Assembly (NCBI GenBank): GCA_017560085.1
Contig: JAFYPA010000079.1
Coordinates: 1-36,328, forward strand
Reading direction: 5' to 3'
Length of the DNA stretch: 36,328 bases
Source: Clostridia bacterium
GTDB lineage: Bacteria > Bacillota > Clostridia > Oscillospirales > CAG-382
Below are positions 1 to 7,800 of the stretch, piece after piece. A program made the position numbers and the translations under genes. Below the pieces are notes generated by a model. The model was not told where the DNA came from, did not search any database, and saw nothing but the letters and a program-made list of their open reading frames with translations. Every line of letters starts with the position of its first letter. The stretch's first letter is position 1.

Positions 1-246
1 ATTTTCGCATTTTATATGGCGATGCACATTGTCGCCTTGTAGGGGAGGGGCTCTGCTCCTCCCGCTTGGATTTTTGCCGAATGTTTGGGTAACGGGCGGA
101 GTAGAACCCCGCCCCTACCAAGCCCGCCAAGACCGTAAACGGTCTTCACGGTCTTTGTATACACAACAGATTCAAAATGGCAAGAAACGGAACGACACAC
201 AGGTCGTTCCCTACAATCCGCACCCGCAACACAGCGATAAACCCCA
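1..246. repeat. Composite non-coding repeat, left end cut by window
   Basis: I see no gene here. The stretch holds three hairpin modules that start with or face a TTGTAGGG-like motif. Hairpin 43-63 has a 9-bp stem with loop TCT. Hairpin 94-114 has a 9-bp stem with one mismatch and lies in opposite orientation. Hairpin 189-210 pairs GGAACGAC with GTCGTTCC. A further hairpin at 129-146 pairs AAGACCG with CGGTCTT. Read on the minus strand, the right end (about 252-231) runs from AAATTGGGG into TTATCGC. That resembles the outer ends of the elements at 5844-6161 and 13781-13981, so I group it with them. It lies downstream of the lyase operon, and no clear U-tract terminator is visible. Confidence 0.55.
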
Positions 247-285
247 ATTTAAATTTTTTAAATCTTCCGAAACAATTCCCCTGAG

Positions 286-1542
286 TTATTTCCCGACTCT
301 CGCCGCCTCAACCTCTTGTGCTGCGAAGAGGATGCCAAGCTTACCGCTCTGATAAGTGAGTCCGCCCTGCATATAAACGGTGAAGGGCGCAACACAAGGG
401 GCATCTGCTGAAAGCTCGATGGAGGCACCGCCTACGAAGGCACCTGCTGCCATGATAACGGGTACTGCGTAGCCGGGCATATCCCAGGGCTCGGGGGTTA
501 CGTGGGAATCTACGGGCGCACCGCTCTGAATGCCCTTGCAGAAGGCGAGAAGATTTTCTCTTGTTTCGAGACTTACTGTCTGAATGATGCAATGTCTTTC
601 AGCATCAGGGGCGGGATATACTTTGAAGCCCATGTTCTCGAAGACCTTCGCACAGAGTGCCGCTGTCTTGAGTGCCTCGCATACTGTGTGCGGAGCGTAG
701 AATATGCCCTTGAACATGTTTCTTGTGTTGCCGTATAGACTCGCTCCCGCTTCAAGTCCTACTCCGGGAGAGGTGAGTCTGTAGGAGCAAAGCTCTACCG
801 CTCTTGCAGTACCTGCTATGTATCCGCCACAGTCTGCCATTCCGCCACCGGGATTCTTTATCAGCGAGCCCATACAGAGGTCCGCTCCGTAGTAGGTCGG
901 CTCGTGCTCGTCACAGAATTCACCGTAGCAGTTGTCCACCGCAACGAATACCTCGGGTCTTACGGAGTGCACAAGCTGTGCCGCCTTGCCGATTTCCTCC
1001 GCGGAAAGGGTCTTTCTTACCGAGTATCCCTTGGAGCGCTGTATGAATACTACCTTTACACTTGTGTCCTCACGGAGCTTCTTTTCAAGTGCATCGAGAT
1101 TTATGTCGTCTCCGCTGTAGTCTATCTGGTCGTACTTTACTCCGAAATCACGGAGCGAGCCGTTGCCCGCTTCGCCTCTGATGCCGATAACCTCTTCAAG
1201 TGTGTCGTAGGGCTTGCCCGTCGCCGAAAGAAGAGTGTCACCGGGGCGAAGAAGTCCGAAAAGTCCTATCGTGAGACACTGTGTGCCTGAAATTATGTTG
1301 TGCCTTACAAAGGCAGATTCGCATTCGAATACATCCGCATATACCTTGTCAAGCGTGTCTCTGCCCATATCGTCGTAGCCGTAGCCGGTCGTGCCCGCAA
1401 AGTGCGCTTCCGATACCTTGTACTTTCTGAATGCCGCCATAACCTTCATCTGATTCTTGAAGGCGATGTCCTCAAGGCGTTCAAAGGCTCCGCTCGATTT
1501 GAGCTCCCTTTCGCTTTTTTCTATGATTTCAAGTATTTCCAT
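286..1542 (-). CDS. Methionine gamma-lyase-like PLP enzyme (aluminium-resistance family)
   Basis: This 418-residue protein matches the PF06838 family (called aluminium resistance protein or methionine gamma-lyase-like), cytosolic fold-type I PLP enzymes of Firmicutes. The likely Schiff-base lysine is K229 in GSLIKNPGG. D203 in the VDNCYGEF motif should pair with the PLP ring nitrogen. The Gly-rich HFAGTTGYGYDD stretch near residue 47 is typical of the family. The length is normal. Start: ATG with AGAGGAA about 6 nt upstream. It is the last gene of the minus-strand operon, 13 bp after the serine hydrolase. The true substrate of this family is not settled; carbon-sulfur lyase activity is inferred from fold and family name only. 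Linkage to peptidases would suit breakdown of sulfur amino acids from peptides, but that is speculation. Confidence 0.88.
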   Translation of the reverse strand: MEILEIIEKSERELKSSGAFERLEDIAFKNQMKVMAAFRKYKVSEAHFAGTTGYGYDDMGRDTLDKVYADVFECESAFVRHNIISGTQCLTIGLFGLLRPGDTLLSATGKPYDTLEEVIGIRGEAGNGSLRDFGVKYDQIDYSGDDINLDALEKKLREDTSVKVVFIQRSKGYSVRKTLSAEEIGKAAQLVHSVRPEVFVAVDNCYGEFCDEHEPTYYGADLCMGSLIKNPGGGMADCGGYIAGTARAVELCSYRLTSPGVGLEAGASLYGNTRNMFKGIFYAPHTVCEALKTAALCAKVFENMGFKVYPAPDAERHCIIQTVSLETRENLLAFCKGIQSGAPVDSHVTPEPWDMPGYAVPVIMAAGAFVGGASIELSADAPCVAPFTVYMQGGLTYQSGKLGILFAAQEVEAARVGK

Positions 1543-1555
1543 TTTTCGTTCCTCT

Positions 1556-2590
1556 TTATATTATGTTTTTTATGTCCTTCGCTATTGCGTTGTGTATCTG
1601 CTCCCGCATTTTGCAAACTCTGCCGTAGTCGTATGACCCGTCGGCATTCTGCCTTGACAGGGTCGCTGTCGCATCCGTGAGGATTATCGCATAAAGACCG
1701 CTTTCTCTGTGCACGAAAATCGACTGTCCCGTGTGTCCGCAATGACCTATCGAGCCACGGGGAAAAAGCGTGCCCGTCTGCGGATATTTTTCGTCAACAT
1801 ACAGAAATCCGAGAGTGCGGGACTCGGAAAAGCCGTCGTTTCCTCGCTTTTTTGTCGCTTCCTCAAAGGTCTCTTTGCTTATTATCGGGAAACCTCCCGA
1901 GAGAAGCATCCTCGCAAACAGTGTCATATCGGCAATATTGGAAAACACGCCCGCATTTCCCGCTACACCGCCGAGAAAATCACAGTTGTAGTCGTTGACT
2001 CTGTGGGATTCACCTCTGAAATTGCAGGGCGCAAAGTCGTGAGTGTCGGGATTCGGAAGATATCCCGTATCCTGCATTCCCAAGGGGGCTGTTACATATT
2101 CACGAAGAAGCACATCAAGCCTTTTGCCGAAGATTTTCTCAAGTATTTTACCGAGAAGAATAAAGGCGGGACAGCTGTACGCATAGTCAATGCCTATACG
2201 CAAATCGCTCGGAATTGACAGTATGTGCTGTGCTATGTTGTCGTAGCTCACACCGTCAGCCGTAAGGCTTTTGTGCCCTATTCCCATCGAGTGACATAGA
2301 AGATTTTCTATTGTGAGATTGCTCTTGTCCTCGGGGACTGCAATGTACCTTGATGCCTTGTCGTATATTCCGAGAAGCCCCTTGTCTATGGCTATAAACG
2401 CAAGGCTTGAGGTGGATATTATTTTCGTGATACTCGCCATATCGAAAAGGGTTTTGTCGCAAAGAGCCGTGCTTCCGTCGGAGTAGTAGCCGTCAATGAG
2501 AATTCTGTCGCCCTTGCCGACCCTTATTGCCGCATTTGTAAGTACCTTTTCGTCCCTGAGCTTTTTTATACAGTTATCGAGTGCCGTCAT
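1556..2590 (-). CDS. Beta-lactamase-fold serine hydrolase (class C/PBP4* type)
   Basis: This 344-residue protein belongs to the PF00144 family of DD-peptidase, esterase and beta-lactamase relatives. It shows the SxxK motif S53-I-T-K56 (nucleophile and general base), a Tyr motif YSC in the segment YAYSCPAF, and an HTG motif (GHCGHTGQS) in the place of the usual KTG. No signal peptide is visible at the N terminus, so it is probably cytosolic, which argues against a role in antibiotic resistance. It sits 12 bp after the degenerate M42 gene and 13 bp before the PLP lyase. The ribosome binding site is weak (GGTG), so coupling to the upstream gene is likely. A peptidase or esterase acting on small amidated or D-amino-acid peptides is possible; the substrate cannot be read from sequence. 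Confidence 0.85.
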   Translation of the reverse strand: MTALDNCIKKLRDEKVLTNAAIRVGKGDRILIDGYYSDGSTALCDKTLFDMASITKIISTSSLAFIAIDKGLLGIYDKASRYIAVPEDKSNLTIENLLCHSMGIGHKSLTADGVSYDNIAQHILSIPSDLRIGIDYAYSCPAFILLGKILEKIFGKRLDVLLREYVTAPLGMQDTGYLPNPDTHDFAPCNFRGESHRVNDYNCDFLGGVAGNAGVFSNIADMTLFARMLLSGGFPIISKETFEEATKKRGNDGFSESRTLGFLYVDEKYPQTGTLFPRGSIGHCGHTGQSIFVHRESGLYAIILTDATATLSRQNADGSYDYGRVCKMREQIHNAIAKDIKNII

Positions 2591-2602
2591 TTTTTCACCG
2601 CA

Positions 2603-3592
2603 TCAAAGCCTTGAAACAAGTGCCGAAATAAGGCTGTTTATGCTCTCAATGTCGGAGGAGTCCACAATCTCCGCACCGCTTCCGATGCTTCTTGCGGGGA
2701 AAGCAACCGCAAGACATTCACAGCCGATTCCGCATTTTGAAATAACGGATGCGGGCGTGGTCTTGTCGGAGTAAACGCAGGTCGTGTGGGGGATTTTCTT
2801 TTCCTCTGCGATTTCCTCTGCCTTCTTTCTGAGTAAAACCGAGGGAGCATAGTCGCTTGTCTTTGCAAGGATAACCGCTCCGTCACCGAGTACCGCCTCG
2901 CCCCGTCTGTTGGATGCGGGCACATCAAAGCTTTCGCAGGGCTCTACCGTTATGCAGAAGTCGGGCGCAATATCAAACGCCGAGGTCTTTGCGCCCCTCT
3001 TGAGAAGGCAGTCCTGAGTTGTGAAGGTGAAGTACAGGTCGCAATTCTCACTCGTTGCGTTTTCAAGAAGATAAAGAAGCACCGAAATACCGACAACCGT
3101 GCCGACGCCTCTGCCTCCGATTCTTCCGCCCGCAAGAGCCTCCGCCTTGGGAATAACCGCAAGAATGTCTCCGAGCGGAACAAGCTTTTCAGCCTCTGCC
3201 TTATCCACGGCACCGATGTCAACATAGTATTTCGCCGTGTCCTCCTTGATTTCCGCACCCTTTTCGGGAACGAGGAAGCCGTGTACGCCCTTGTCCGAAA
3301 CAAGCTCACCGTATACGCAGGAGGAAAGTATGGGGCTTCCGAGCTTTGTTACACGGAGATAGCCGTTATCCTGAATGTAGTTTACTATAAATCCGTCGGT
3401 ATCTGTTCTTACGACGAGCATTATCTTTTTTGCGTTGTCCTTGCCGCATTTTTTTACTATTGTAAGATTGTCCATACCATCACGGAGAATTCCGTACTTT
3501 TCGGAGTATGCTTCCTCAAGATAGGAAAGTATTCCGTTTTCCGATCCCGGTGCTGTGGGAAATTCGCAAAGCTTTTTTATTATATCAATCAT
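2603..3592 (-). CDS. M42-type peptidase paralogue lacking its metal site
   Basis: This 329-residue protein aligns along its length with the two M42 peptidases encoded just upstream, but its active site has decayed. The His of the HxD motif is R62 (D64 is kept). The bridging DD pair is replaced in a Gly-rich stretch GGRIGGRGVG with no Asp. The catalytic EE pair is D194-C195. The C-terminal metal His (IHS in the paralogue) is G304 in SIGSG. A Glu matching the fourth ligand (TVE) remains. The frame is open and full length, so it is not a simple pseudogene. It overlaps the 3' end of the intact copy by 8 bp. M42 enzymes form dodecameric tetrahedral particles, so a structural or regulatory subunit is a reasonable inference. 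Hydrolysis by this protein seems unlikely. Confidence 0.85.
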   Translation of the reverse strand: MIDIIKKLCEFPTAPGSENGILSYLEEAYSEKYGILRDGMDNLTIVKKCGKDNAKKIMLVVRTDTDGFIVNYIQDNGYLRVTKLGSPILSSCVYGELVSDKGVHGFLVPEKGAEIKEDTAKYYVDIGAVDKAEAEKLVPLGDILAVIPKAEALAGGRIGGRGVGTVVGISVLLYLLENATSENCDLYFTFTTQDCLLKRGAKTSAFDIAPDFCITVEPCESFDVPASNRRGEAVLGDGAVILAKTSDYAPSVLLRKKAEEIAEEKKIPHTTCVYSDKTTPASVISKCGIGCECLAVAFPARSIGSGAEIVDSSDIESINSLISALVSRL

Positions 3593-4613
3593 TGTTTAAT
3601 CCTCCGAGAACCATTGAAAGCTCCTTGCATAATTCGTTCTGTGCATAAAAATCACGGATGTCGCAGACACACGCCGAGCTGTGAATATATCTTGTGGGAA
3701 GCGCAACGCCGAGCACTCTGCATCCGTGTCCCTCTCTCTGGAAGGAGCGGGCATCCGTGCCGCCTGCGACCATTGTTTTGGTCTGCCATTTGATTCCCTT
3801 TTCCTCTGCGATTCTGCCCGCAAGAGCATAAAGCTCACGGCTGTAAAGCGTTCCGCCGTCCATAAAGGGAACAGCCGCACCGAAGCCGAGCTTTACTACC
3901 TTTCGCATATCGGGAGTACCGCATATATCCGAGGCTGTGGTGGACTCGCACACTATACAGATATCGGGCTTCAAGCTGTTCGCCGCGGATATCGCACCGA
4001 GAGTACCCAGCTCCTCGCGTCTTGTGAAAACAAAGTAGGTGTCGTATTCAAGCTCGGATTTTATGAGATTTATAAGCACCGTACAGCCCGCTCTGTCGTC
4101 AACCGCCTTTGCCTTGAGGATGTTTTCGGAAAGCATAACGCACTCGCTGTCAAAGGAAACGCTGTCGCCTACACTGACATACTGCTCCGCTTCCGATTTC
4201 GACAGGGCTCCGATGTCTATATATAAGTCCTCGTATTTTGCCTTTTTGCCTCTTTCGGCTCTGGGAACAAGGTGAATGGGCTTTGAGCCGATAACACCGT
4301 GAAGTCTTTTGTCCCCTACGAAAACCCTTCTTGTGGGAAGGGACGAGGCGAGAATTCCTATATCGTCAAAAAGGAGAGTCCCGTCCTCCTCGATGCTCTT
4401 GATTACAAGCCCTACCTCGTCTGCGTGGGCGGCAAAGACTATCCTTTTGTTCGGTGTCCTTTTACCCCTTTTGAACGCAACGAGATTGCCCGCTCTGTCG
4501 TAGTAAACACTGTCGGCAAAGGGCATAATTTCCTCGGAAATAAAGGAGAGAACATTCTTTTCGCACCCCGAAACACCGTCCAGGGAGCAAAGCTTCAGAA
4601 GAAGATTTATCAT
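3585..4613 (-). CDS. M42 family metallo-aminopeptidase (middle copy)
   Basis: A 342-residue M42 (PF05343, TET/glutamyl-aminopeptidase type) cytosolic peptidase that trims N-terminal residues from peptides. The ligand set looks intact: H63 and D65 in AAHADEVG, D172-D173 in VDDRAG, the catalytic and metal pair E200-E201 in RREELG, E223 in VCESTT, and H311 in PTRYIHSS. The inserted PDZ-like beta domain lies around residues 80-165, as usual for the family. Its start overlaps the stop of the upstream M42 gene in an ATGA arrangement, so translation is probably coupled. It overlaps the next, degenerate copy by 8 bp. Substrate preference (acidic, aromatic or lysine) cannot be decided from these motifs. 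Family gene names such as ysdC or frvX are loosely used, so none is assigned. Confidence 0.93.
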   Translation of the reverse strand: MINLLLKLCSLDGVSGCEKNVLSFISEEIMPFADSVYYDRAGNLVAFKRGKRTPNKRIVFAAHADEVGLVIKSIEEDGTLLFDDIGILASSLPTRRVFVGDKRLHGVIGSKPIHLVPRAERGKKAKYEDLYIDIGALSKSEAEQYVSVGDSVSFDSECVMLSENILKAKAVDDRAGCTVLINLIKSELEYDTYFVFTRREELGTLGAISAANSLKPDICIVCESTTASDICGTPDMRKVVKLGFGAAVPFMDGGTLYSRELYALAGRIAEEKGIKWQTKTMVAGGTDARSFQREGHGCRVLGVALPTRYIHSSACVCDIRDFYAQNELCKELSMVLGGLNND

Positions 4614-5713
4614 TTTACAATATCCCCCTTCAGCACCCTTATTCCGAGGCGGGTTTCGTCCTCGTTTGCATATTTTTCAAAGCTTTTCATTGTATTTACA
4701 AGTATATCCGAAACGCACTGCACATCTCCGAGCGAGCAAAGCTCACAAGGGGTATGCATATATTTTATCGGTACGGAAAGCACCGCACAGGGTGTACCCA
4801 TATTGGCAACCTCGATGGTATCGGCATTTGTACCCGTACCGTCCACCTCTGCGATGATTTTGTGCTTTACATTTCCGTCCCTCGCACATTTTTCAACGAT
4901 GGATGTCATAGTTCTGTCCGTCACGGCACTGCGTGAAATCATAGCACCGTCACCGATTTTCGATGACTGATAATCGGGAACGTCCTTTTCCTTGGCGAAG
5001 TTCACGTCAAGGGCGATTGCTCCGTCGGCGCTTGTGACAAAGGAAGCCGTCAAAGCACCGCCGCCTCTTGTTTCTTCGCCTGAGGAAAGAAGCACGGTGA
5101 CATTGCATTCGATATCCGTACCGCTAAGCTCCTTGCAGGCGGAAAGAATAGCGGCACAGCAGATTTTGTCGTCAAGATGAGCGGATGTAATTCTGTCGCC
5201 GAGAAGCTTTTTTGTTTCGCCGACGAAAACGCAAGGATCACCGACGGAAACGATTTCCACAAGCTCGTCCCGTGCTTTACCCGTATCCACAAGGAAATCG
5301 GCAAAATCGGGAAGCGAATCGTCGCCGTTCTTATTTGCAAGATGAGGAGGCACGCTTGCGAAAACACCGCGGATTTTCTCCTTGCCGAAAATCTCAACCT
5401 CAGCCGTGGTAAGAATTCGTCTGTCAACCCCACCCACGGGAGCGGTACGCAGAAATCCGTCCTCGCAGATTTCCGAAACGACAAGACCGATTGTATCTAT
5501 ATGGGCATCTATAAGGAGAGTCTTTGCGTTCTCCTTTTTTGATTTATGATAAAGCACAACGCTTCCGCTCTTTGTAATTTCGGAGGAGGAGAAAAATCCG
5601 TCCGTAACCTCAAGGGCGGTGCTTCTCACATTTTCCGCACCGAGGATTTCGTAGCCCGACACGGTGAGAATGCTTTTCAGTTTTTCGAATATTGATAATA
5701 TTGTTGAAGTCAT
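4610..5713 (-). CDS. M42 family metallo-aminopeptidase (first copy of operon)
   Basis: A 367-residue M42 peptidase, first gene of the five-gene minus-strand operon. The catalytic set is present: H71 and D73 in DAHIDT, D181-D182 in HLDDK, E213-E214 in SGEET, D236 in ALDV, and H320 in KYMHT. It is therefore expected to be an active two-metal exopeptidase. It differs in sequence from the middle copy in each motif, which points to old divergence rather than recent duplication. Start: ATG preceded by GGAG about 8 nt upstream. A perfect 13-bp inverted repeat lies 17 bp upstream. No convincing -35/-10 pair was found; the promoter may lie inside the repeat-rich spacer. Related TET peptidases are known to form mixed particles, and co-translation of three paralogues would fit that. 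Confidence 0.92.
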   Translation of the reverse strand: MTSTILSIFEKLKSILTVSGYEILGAENVRSTALEVTDGFFSSSEITKSGSVVLYHKSKKENAKTLLIDAHIDTIGLVVSEICEDGFLRTAPVGGVDRRILTTAEVEIFGKEKIRGVFASVPPHLANKNGDDSLPDFADFLVDTGKARDELVEIVSVGDPCVFVGETKKLLGDRITSAHLDDKICCAAILSACKELSGTDIECNVTVLLSSGEETRGGGALTASFVTSADGAIALDVNFAKEKDVPDYQSSKIGDGAMISRSAVTDRTMTSIVEKCARDGNVKHKIIAEVDGTGTNADTIEVANMGTPCAVLSVPIKYMHTPCELCSLGDVQCVSDILVNTMKSFEKYANEDETRLGIRVLKGDIVK

Positions 5714-5729
5714 TTTTTACTCCGCGTAA

Positions 5730-5759
5730 TGATAATACATAACGAGTTATGTATTATCA
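5730..5759. repeat. Perfect 13-bp inverted repeat upstream of the M42 operon
   Basis: TGATAATACATAA (5730-5742) and its exact complement (5747-5759) are separated by CGAG. It lies between the repeat-rich spacer and the ribosome binding site of the first M42 gene. It could be an operator for a dimeric repressor or an mRNA hairpin. Its ends (ACATAA/TTATGT) resemble the TGCATAA heptamers seen elsewhere in the window, so it may instead be repeat debris. Confidence 0.6.
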
Positions 5760-5797
5760 AGGTTATAGGTAATAGTGAAGAGTGAAAAGGTTAGGTG

Positions 5798-5822
5798 AAA
5801 ATTTTTCCGATGGAAAAATTTT
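5798..5822. repeat. A/T hairpin module, copy 1
   Basis: AAAATTTTTCC pairs perfectly with GGAAAAATTTT around loop GAT. The same module, preceded by GGTG or GGAG and followed within about 15 bp by GAAAATTG or GGAAATTG, recurs at 13721-13743 and 36058-36081. It is part of the composite intergenic repeat. Confidence 0.75.
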
Positions 5823-5843
5823 TGTTTGTTGGAAATTGGAATT

Positions 5844-6161
5844 TGTCGGGGTGTTTGTGCACCCTCCAATTTCACTTTGTAACTGAAGATTGTGCTTCCC
5901 GCTGAACTCCCTCAGTCGCCTACGGCGCCAGCTCCCTCAAGAGGGAGCCACACAGAAGTCCACCCTTCTGCAACATCCGAAACAATATGCAAAACCAAAT
6001 GGAACAAGACGTTGCGAAAACTCGGATATCCGTACCAAAGCAGGGGCACGGTATGGCTCCCTCTTGAGGGAGCTGTCAGCGAAGCTGACTGAGGGAGTTA
6101 GCAGGAATCGCAATAACCGTAATTTACGCAATGATTAGAGGGTGAACAAACCTCCCCGATA
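5844..6161. repeat. MITE-like element with long imperfect terminal inverted repeats
   Basis: This fills most of the 477-bp space between the M42 operon and murD; no gene is seen. Left end TGTCGGGG (5844) and right end CCCCGATA (ending 6161) are near-complementary. Homology between the two arms then continues inward: GTTTGTKCACCCTC, then ACTCCCTCAGTC, then AGCTCCCTCAAGAGGGAGCCA, each found once per strand (left arm to about 5952, right arm from about 6053). The CTCCCTCAAGAGGGAG core is itself a palindrome. The centre (about 5953-6052) is unique. There is no transposase, so movement would need one in trans. Left flank is GGAAATTGGAATT, shared with other elements here. Confidence 0.75.
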
Positions 6162-6190
6162 AACCCAAATTTTGCCCTTTGCATTTTGCA

Positions 6191-7654
6191 TTACTTGTTT
6201 CTGACAAGCTCCTTAAACCTCTTCCCTCTCTCCTCAAAGTTCTTAAACGCATCAAATGAAGCGCACGCGGGAGAAAGAAGCACGCATTCACCGCTTTCCG
6301 CCATATCGCAAGCAGAGTTTACCGCCTCGTCGAAGTCGGCGCACATAATGAGCTCTGTGGTGTCCTCGTTGAAGCCGGGGGTTTTCAGGATGGCTTCCTG
6401 GATTTTCTTTGCCGTCGCTCCGCAGATGAAGGCACGCTTTACCTTCTTGATTACCGCCTGACCGAAGGAGGTCTCGAAGGGAATCTTTTTGTCGTAGCCG
6501 CCGAGGATTATGTTGATTTTTTTGTCCATACTCTCGGGGAATGCGCTGAGTGCCGCCTCTGTTCTTGAGGGGGAGGAGTCTATCGAGCTGTCGTAGTATT
6601 TTACACCACCTCGCTCGTGGCAGAGCTCAAGTCTGTAGCTTACTCCCGTGAAGGTTGTGGCTACCTTTTCAAGGGCGTCCTCGGAAAGATAAGGCTCTGT
6701 TGCCGCATATGCCGCCATGTAGTTTTCTACATTGTGAAGTCCGGGGATTATGATTCTGTCGGTGTCGAGAAGCTTTTCCTCCTTCGAGCCGACCCTTCTG
6801 TATATTGCTCCGTCACGGTAGTATATTCCCGCCTTCGGTGAGCCTTCTCTTGAGAAAAGAACTATGTCGAGCTCCCTCTCCTCGGCATCCCTTGCAAAGC
6901 CCGAGGAAATCGAGCAATCGGCGTTGGTTACAAGTCTTCCGCCCGCCTTCATAAAGTCGAATACCGCTCTCTTGGCGTCGGCGTATTCCTGCATTGAGGT
7001 GTGCCAGTCAAGATGGTTGGGGCTCACATTTGTGATTATTGCGGAATCGGGGAAGCTGATGTATGCGAAGGGAAGTCCCGCATTGTCGAATCTGTTCACC
7101 GTGTGAAGCTGGAAGCTGGAAAGCTCAAGCACAACAAAGTCGTCGGGTGTGATTTCGTCTATCTGCGAAAGAAGGGGCTTGCCTATATTTCCCCCGAGGA
7201 ACACTCTGTGACCCGAGGCCTCAAGGAGCTTTGCACAGAGAGTGCTTGTGGTGGTCTTGCCGTTGCTTCCCGTAATCGCCACGATTTTTGCGGGGCAGAT
7301 GGAGATGAATGCCTCCATTTCGCTTGTGATGTAGGAGCCCGCATCGTAGGCATTGAGTATTTCCACATTGTCAAAGCGAACACCGGGAGTCTTGTAGATT
7401 ATATCCGAGCTTATTCCGCGAAGATAGCCCTCTCCGAGACCGAAGGTAACTCCCTTTTCCTCGAGAGCTGCCACATCAAGAGTCTCGCAAAGAGCCTCGC
7501 GCTCCTTTTTGTCTCTGACGTTTACCGTGCATCCGTTTTCAAGAAGGAAGTTTATAAGCGGAATGTTGCTTATACCCGCACCGATAACCGTAGCGGTCTT
7601 GCCCTTCAGGAATTCCTTATATACCTTTGCCTTTTCGTTTACGTAGCCGTTCAT
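6191..7654 (-). CDS. murD: UDP-N-acetylmuramoylalanine--D-glutamate ligase
   Basis: MurD (487 residues) adds D-glutamate to UDP-MurNAc-L-Ala in the cytosol, an essential step of peptidoglycan precursor synthesis. The N-terminal Rossmann domain binds UDP (GAGISNIPL near residue 25). The central ATPase domain has the P-loop GSNGKTTT at residues 129-136, then LELSSFQL and NHLDWH. The lysine that is carbamylated in the family is probably in the following AKRAVF. The C-terminal domain carries SFDAFKNFEERG. Length is a little above the usual 440-460. Start: ATG with AAAGGT about 14 nt upstream; an in-frame TGA just before it rules out a longer start. It stands alone rather than in a dcw cluster and has its own promoter. 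Confidence 0.96.
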   Translation of the reverse strand: MNGYVNEKAKVYKEFLKGKTATVIGAGISNIPLINFLLENGCTVNVRDKKEREALCETLDVAALEEKGVTFGLGEGYLRGISSDIIYKTPGVRFDNVEILNAYDAGSYITSEMEAFISICPAKIVAITGSNGKTTTSTLCAKLLEASGHRVFLGGNIGKPLLSQIDEITPDDFVVLELSSFQLHTVNRFDNAGLPFAYISFPDSAIITNVSPNHLDWHTSMQEYADAKRAVFDFMKAGGRLVTNADCSISSGFARDAEERELDIVLFSREGSPKAGIYYRDGAIYRRVGSKEEKLLDTDRIIIPGLHNVENYMAAYAATEPYLSEDALEKVATTFTGVSYRLELCHERGGVKYYDSSIDSSPSRTEAALSAFPESMDKKINIILGGYDKKIPFETSFGQAVIKKVKRAFICGATAKKIQEAILKTPGFNEDTTELIMCADFDEAVNSACDMAESGECVLLSPACASFDAFKNFEERGKRFKELVRNK

Positions 7655-7689
7655 AGATGTAAAACCGACCTTTCAAAATAATAATCGGG

Positions 7690-7720
7690 TAAAAACCCCG
7701 CTTGGGGAAAAAACGGTAAA
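7690..7720 (-). promoter_or_regulatory. G/C hairpin in the murD leader (possible attenuator)
   Basis: On the minus strand a run of T is followed by CCCC-AAGC-GGGG and then TTTTT, between the murD promoter and its start. It could be a weak intrinsic terminator in the leader, or the end signal for the upstream araC transcript. The stem is only 4 bp, so support is slight. Confidence 0.3.
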
Positions 7721-7755
7721 AAAGCCGTAGTCTCCGTATTTTATTCCAAATATAT

Positions 7756-7784
7756 ATTATACCCCAAATATATGATTTTATCAA
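7756..7784 (-). promoter_or_regulatory. Sigma-A promoter for murD
   Basis: On the minus strand TTGATA (7779-7784) is separated by exactly 17 bp from TATAAT (7756-7761), near-consensus for the housekeeping sigma factor. It lies in the 146-bp gap between araC and murD and gives a leader of about 95 nt. Confidence 0.75.
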
Positions 7785-7800
7785 TAGCAATATTGCATAA

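Noticed and set aside
1556..2590. True beta-lactamase conferring resistance
   Set aside because: No signal peptide, HTG rather than KTG motif, and location in a peptidase operon. A general serine hydrolase is more likely.
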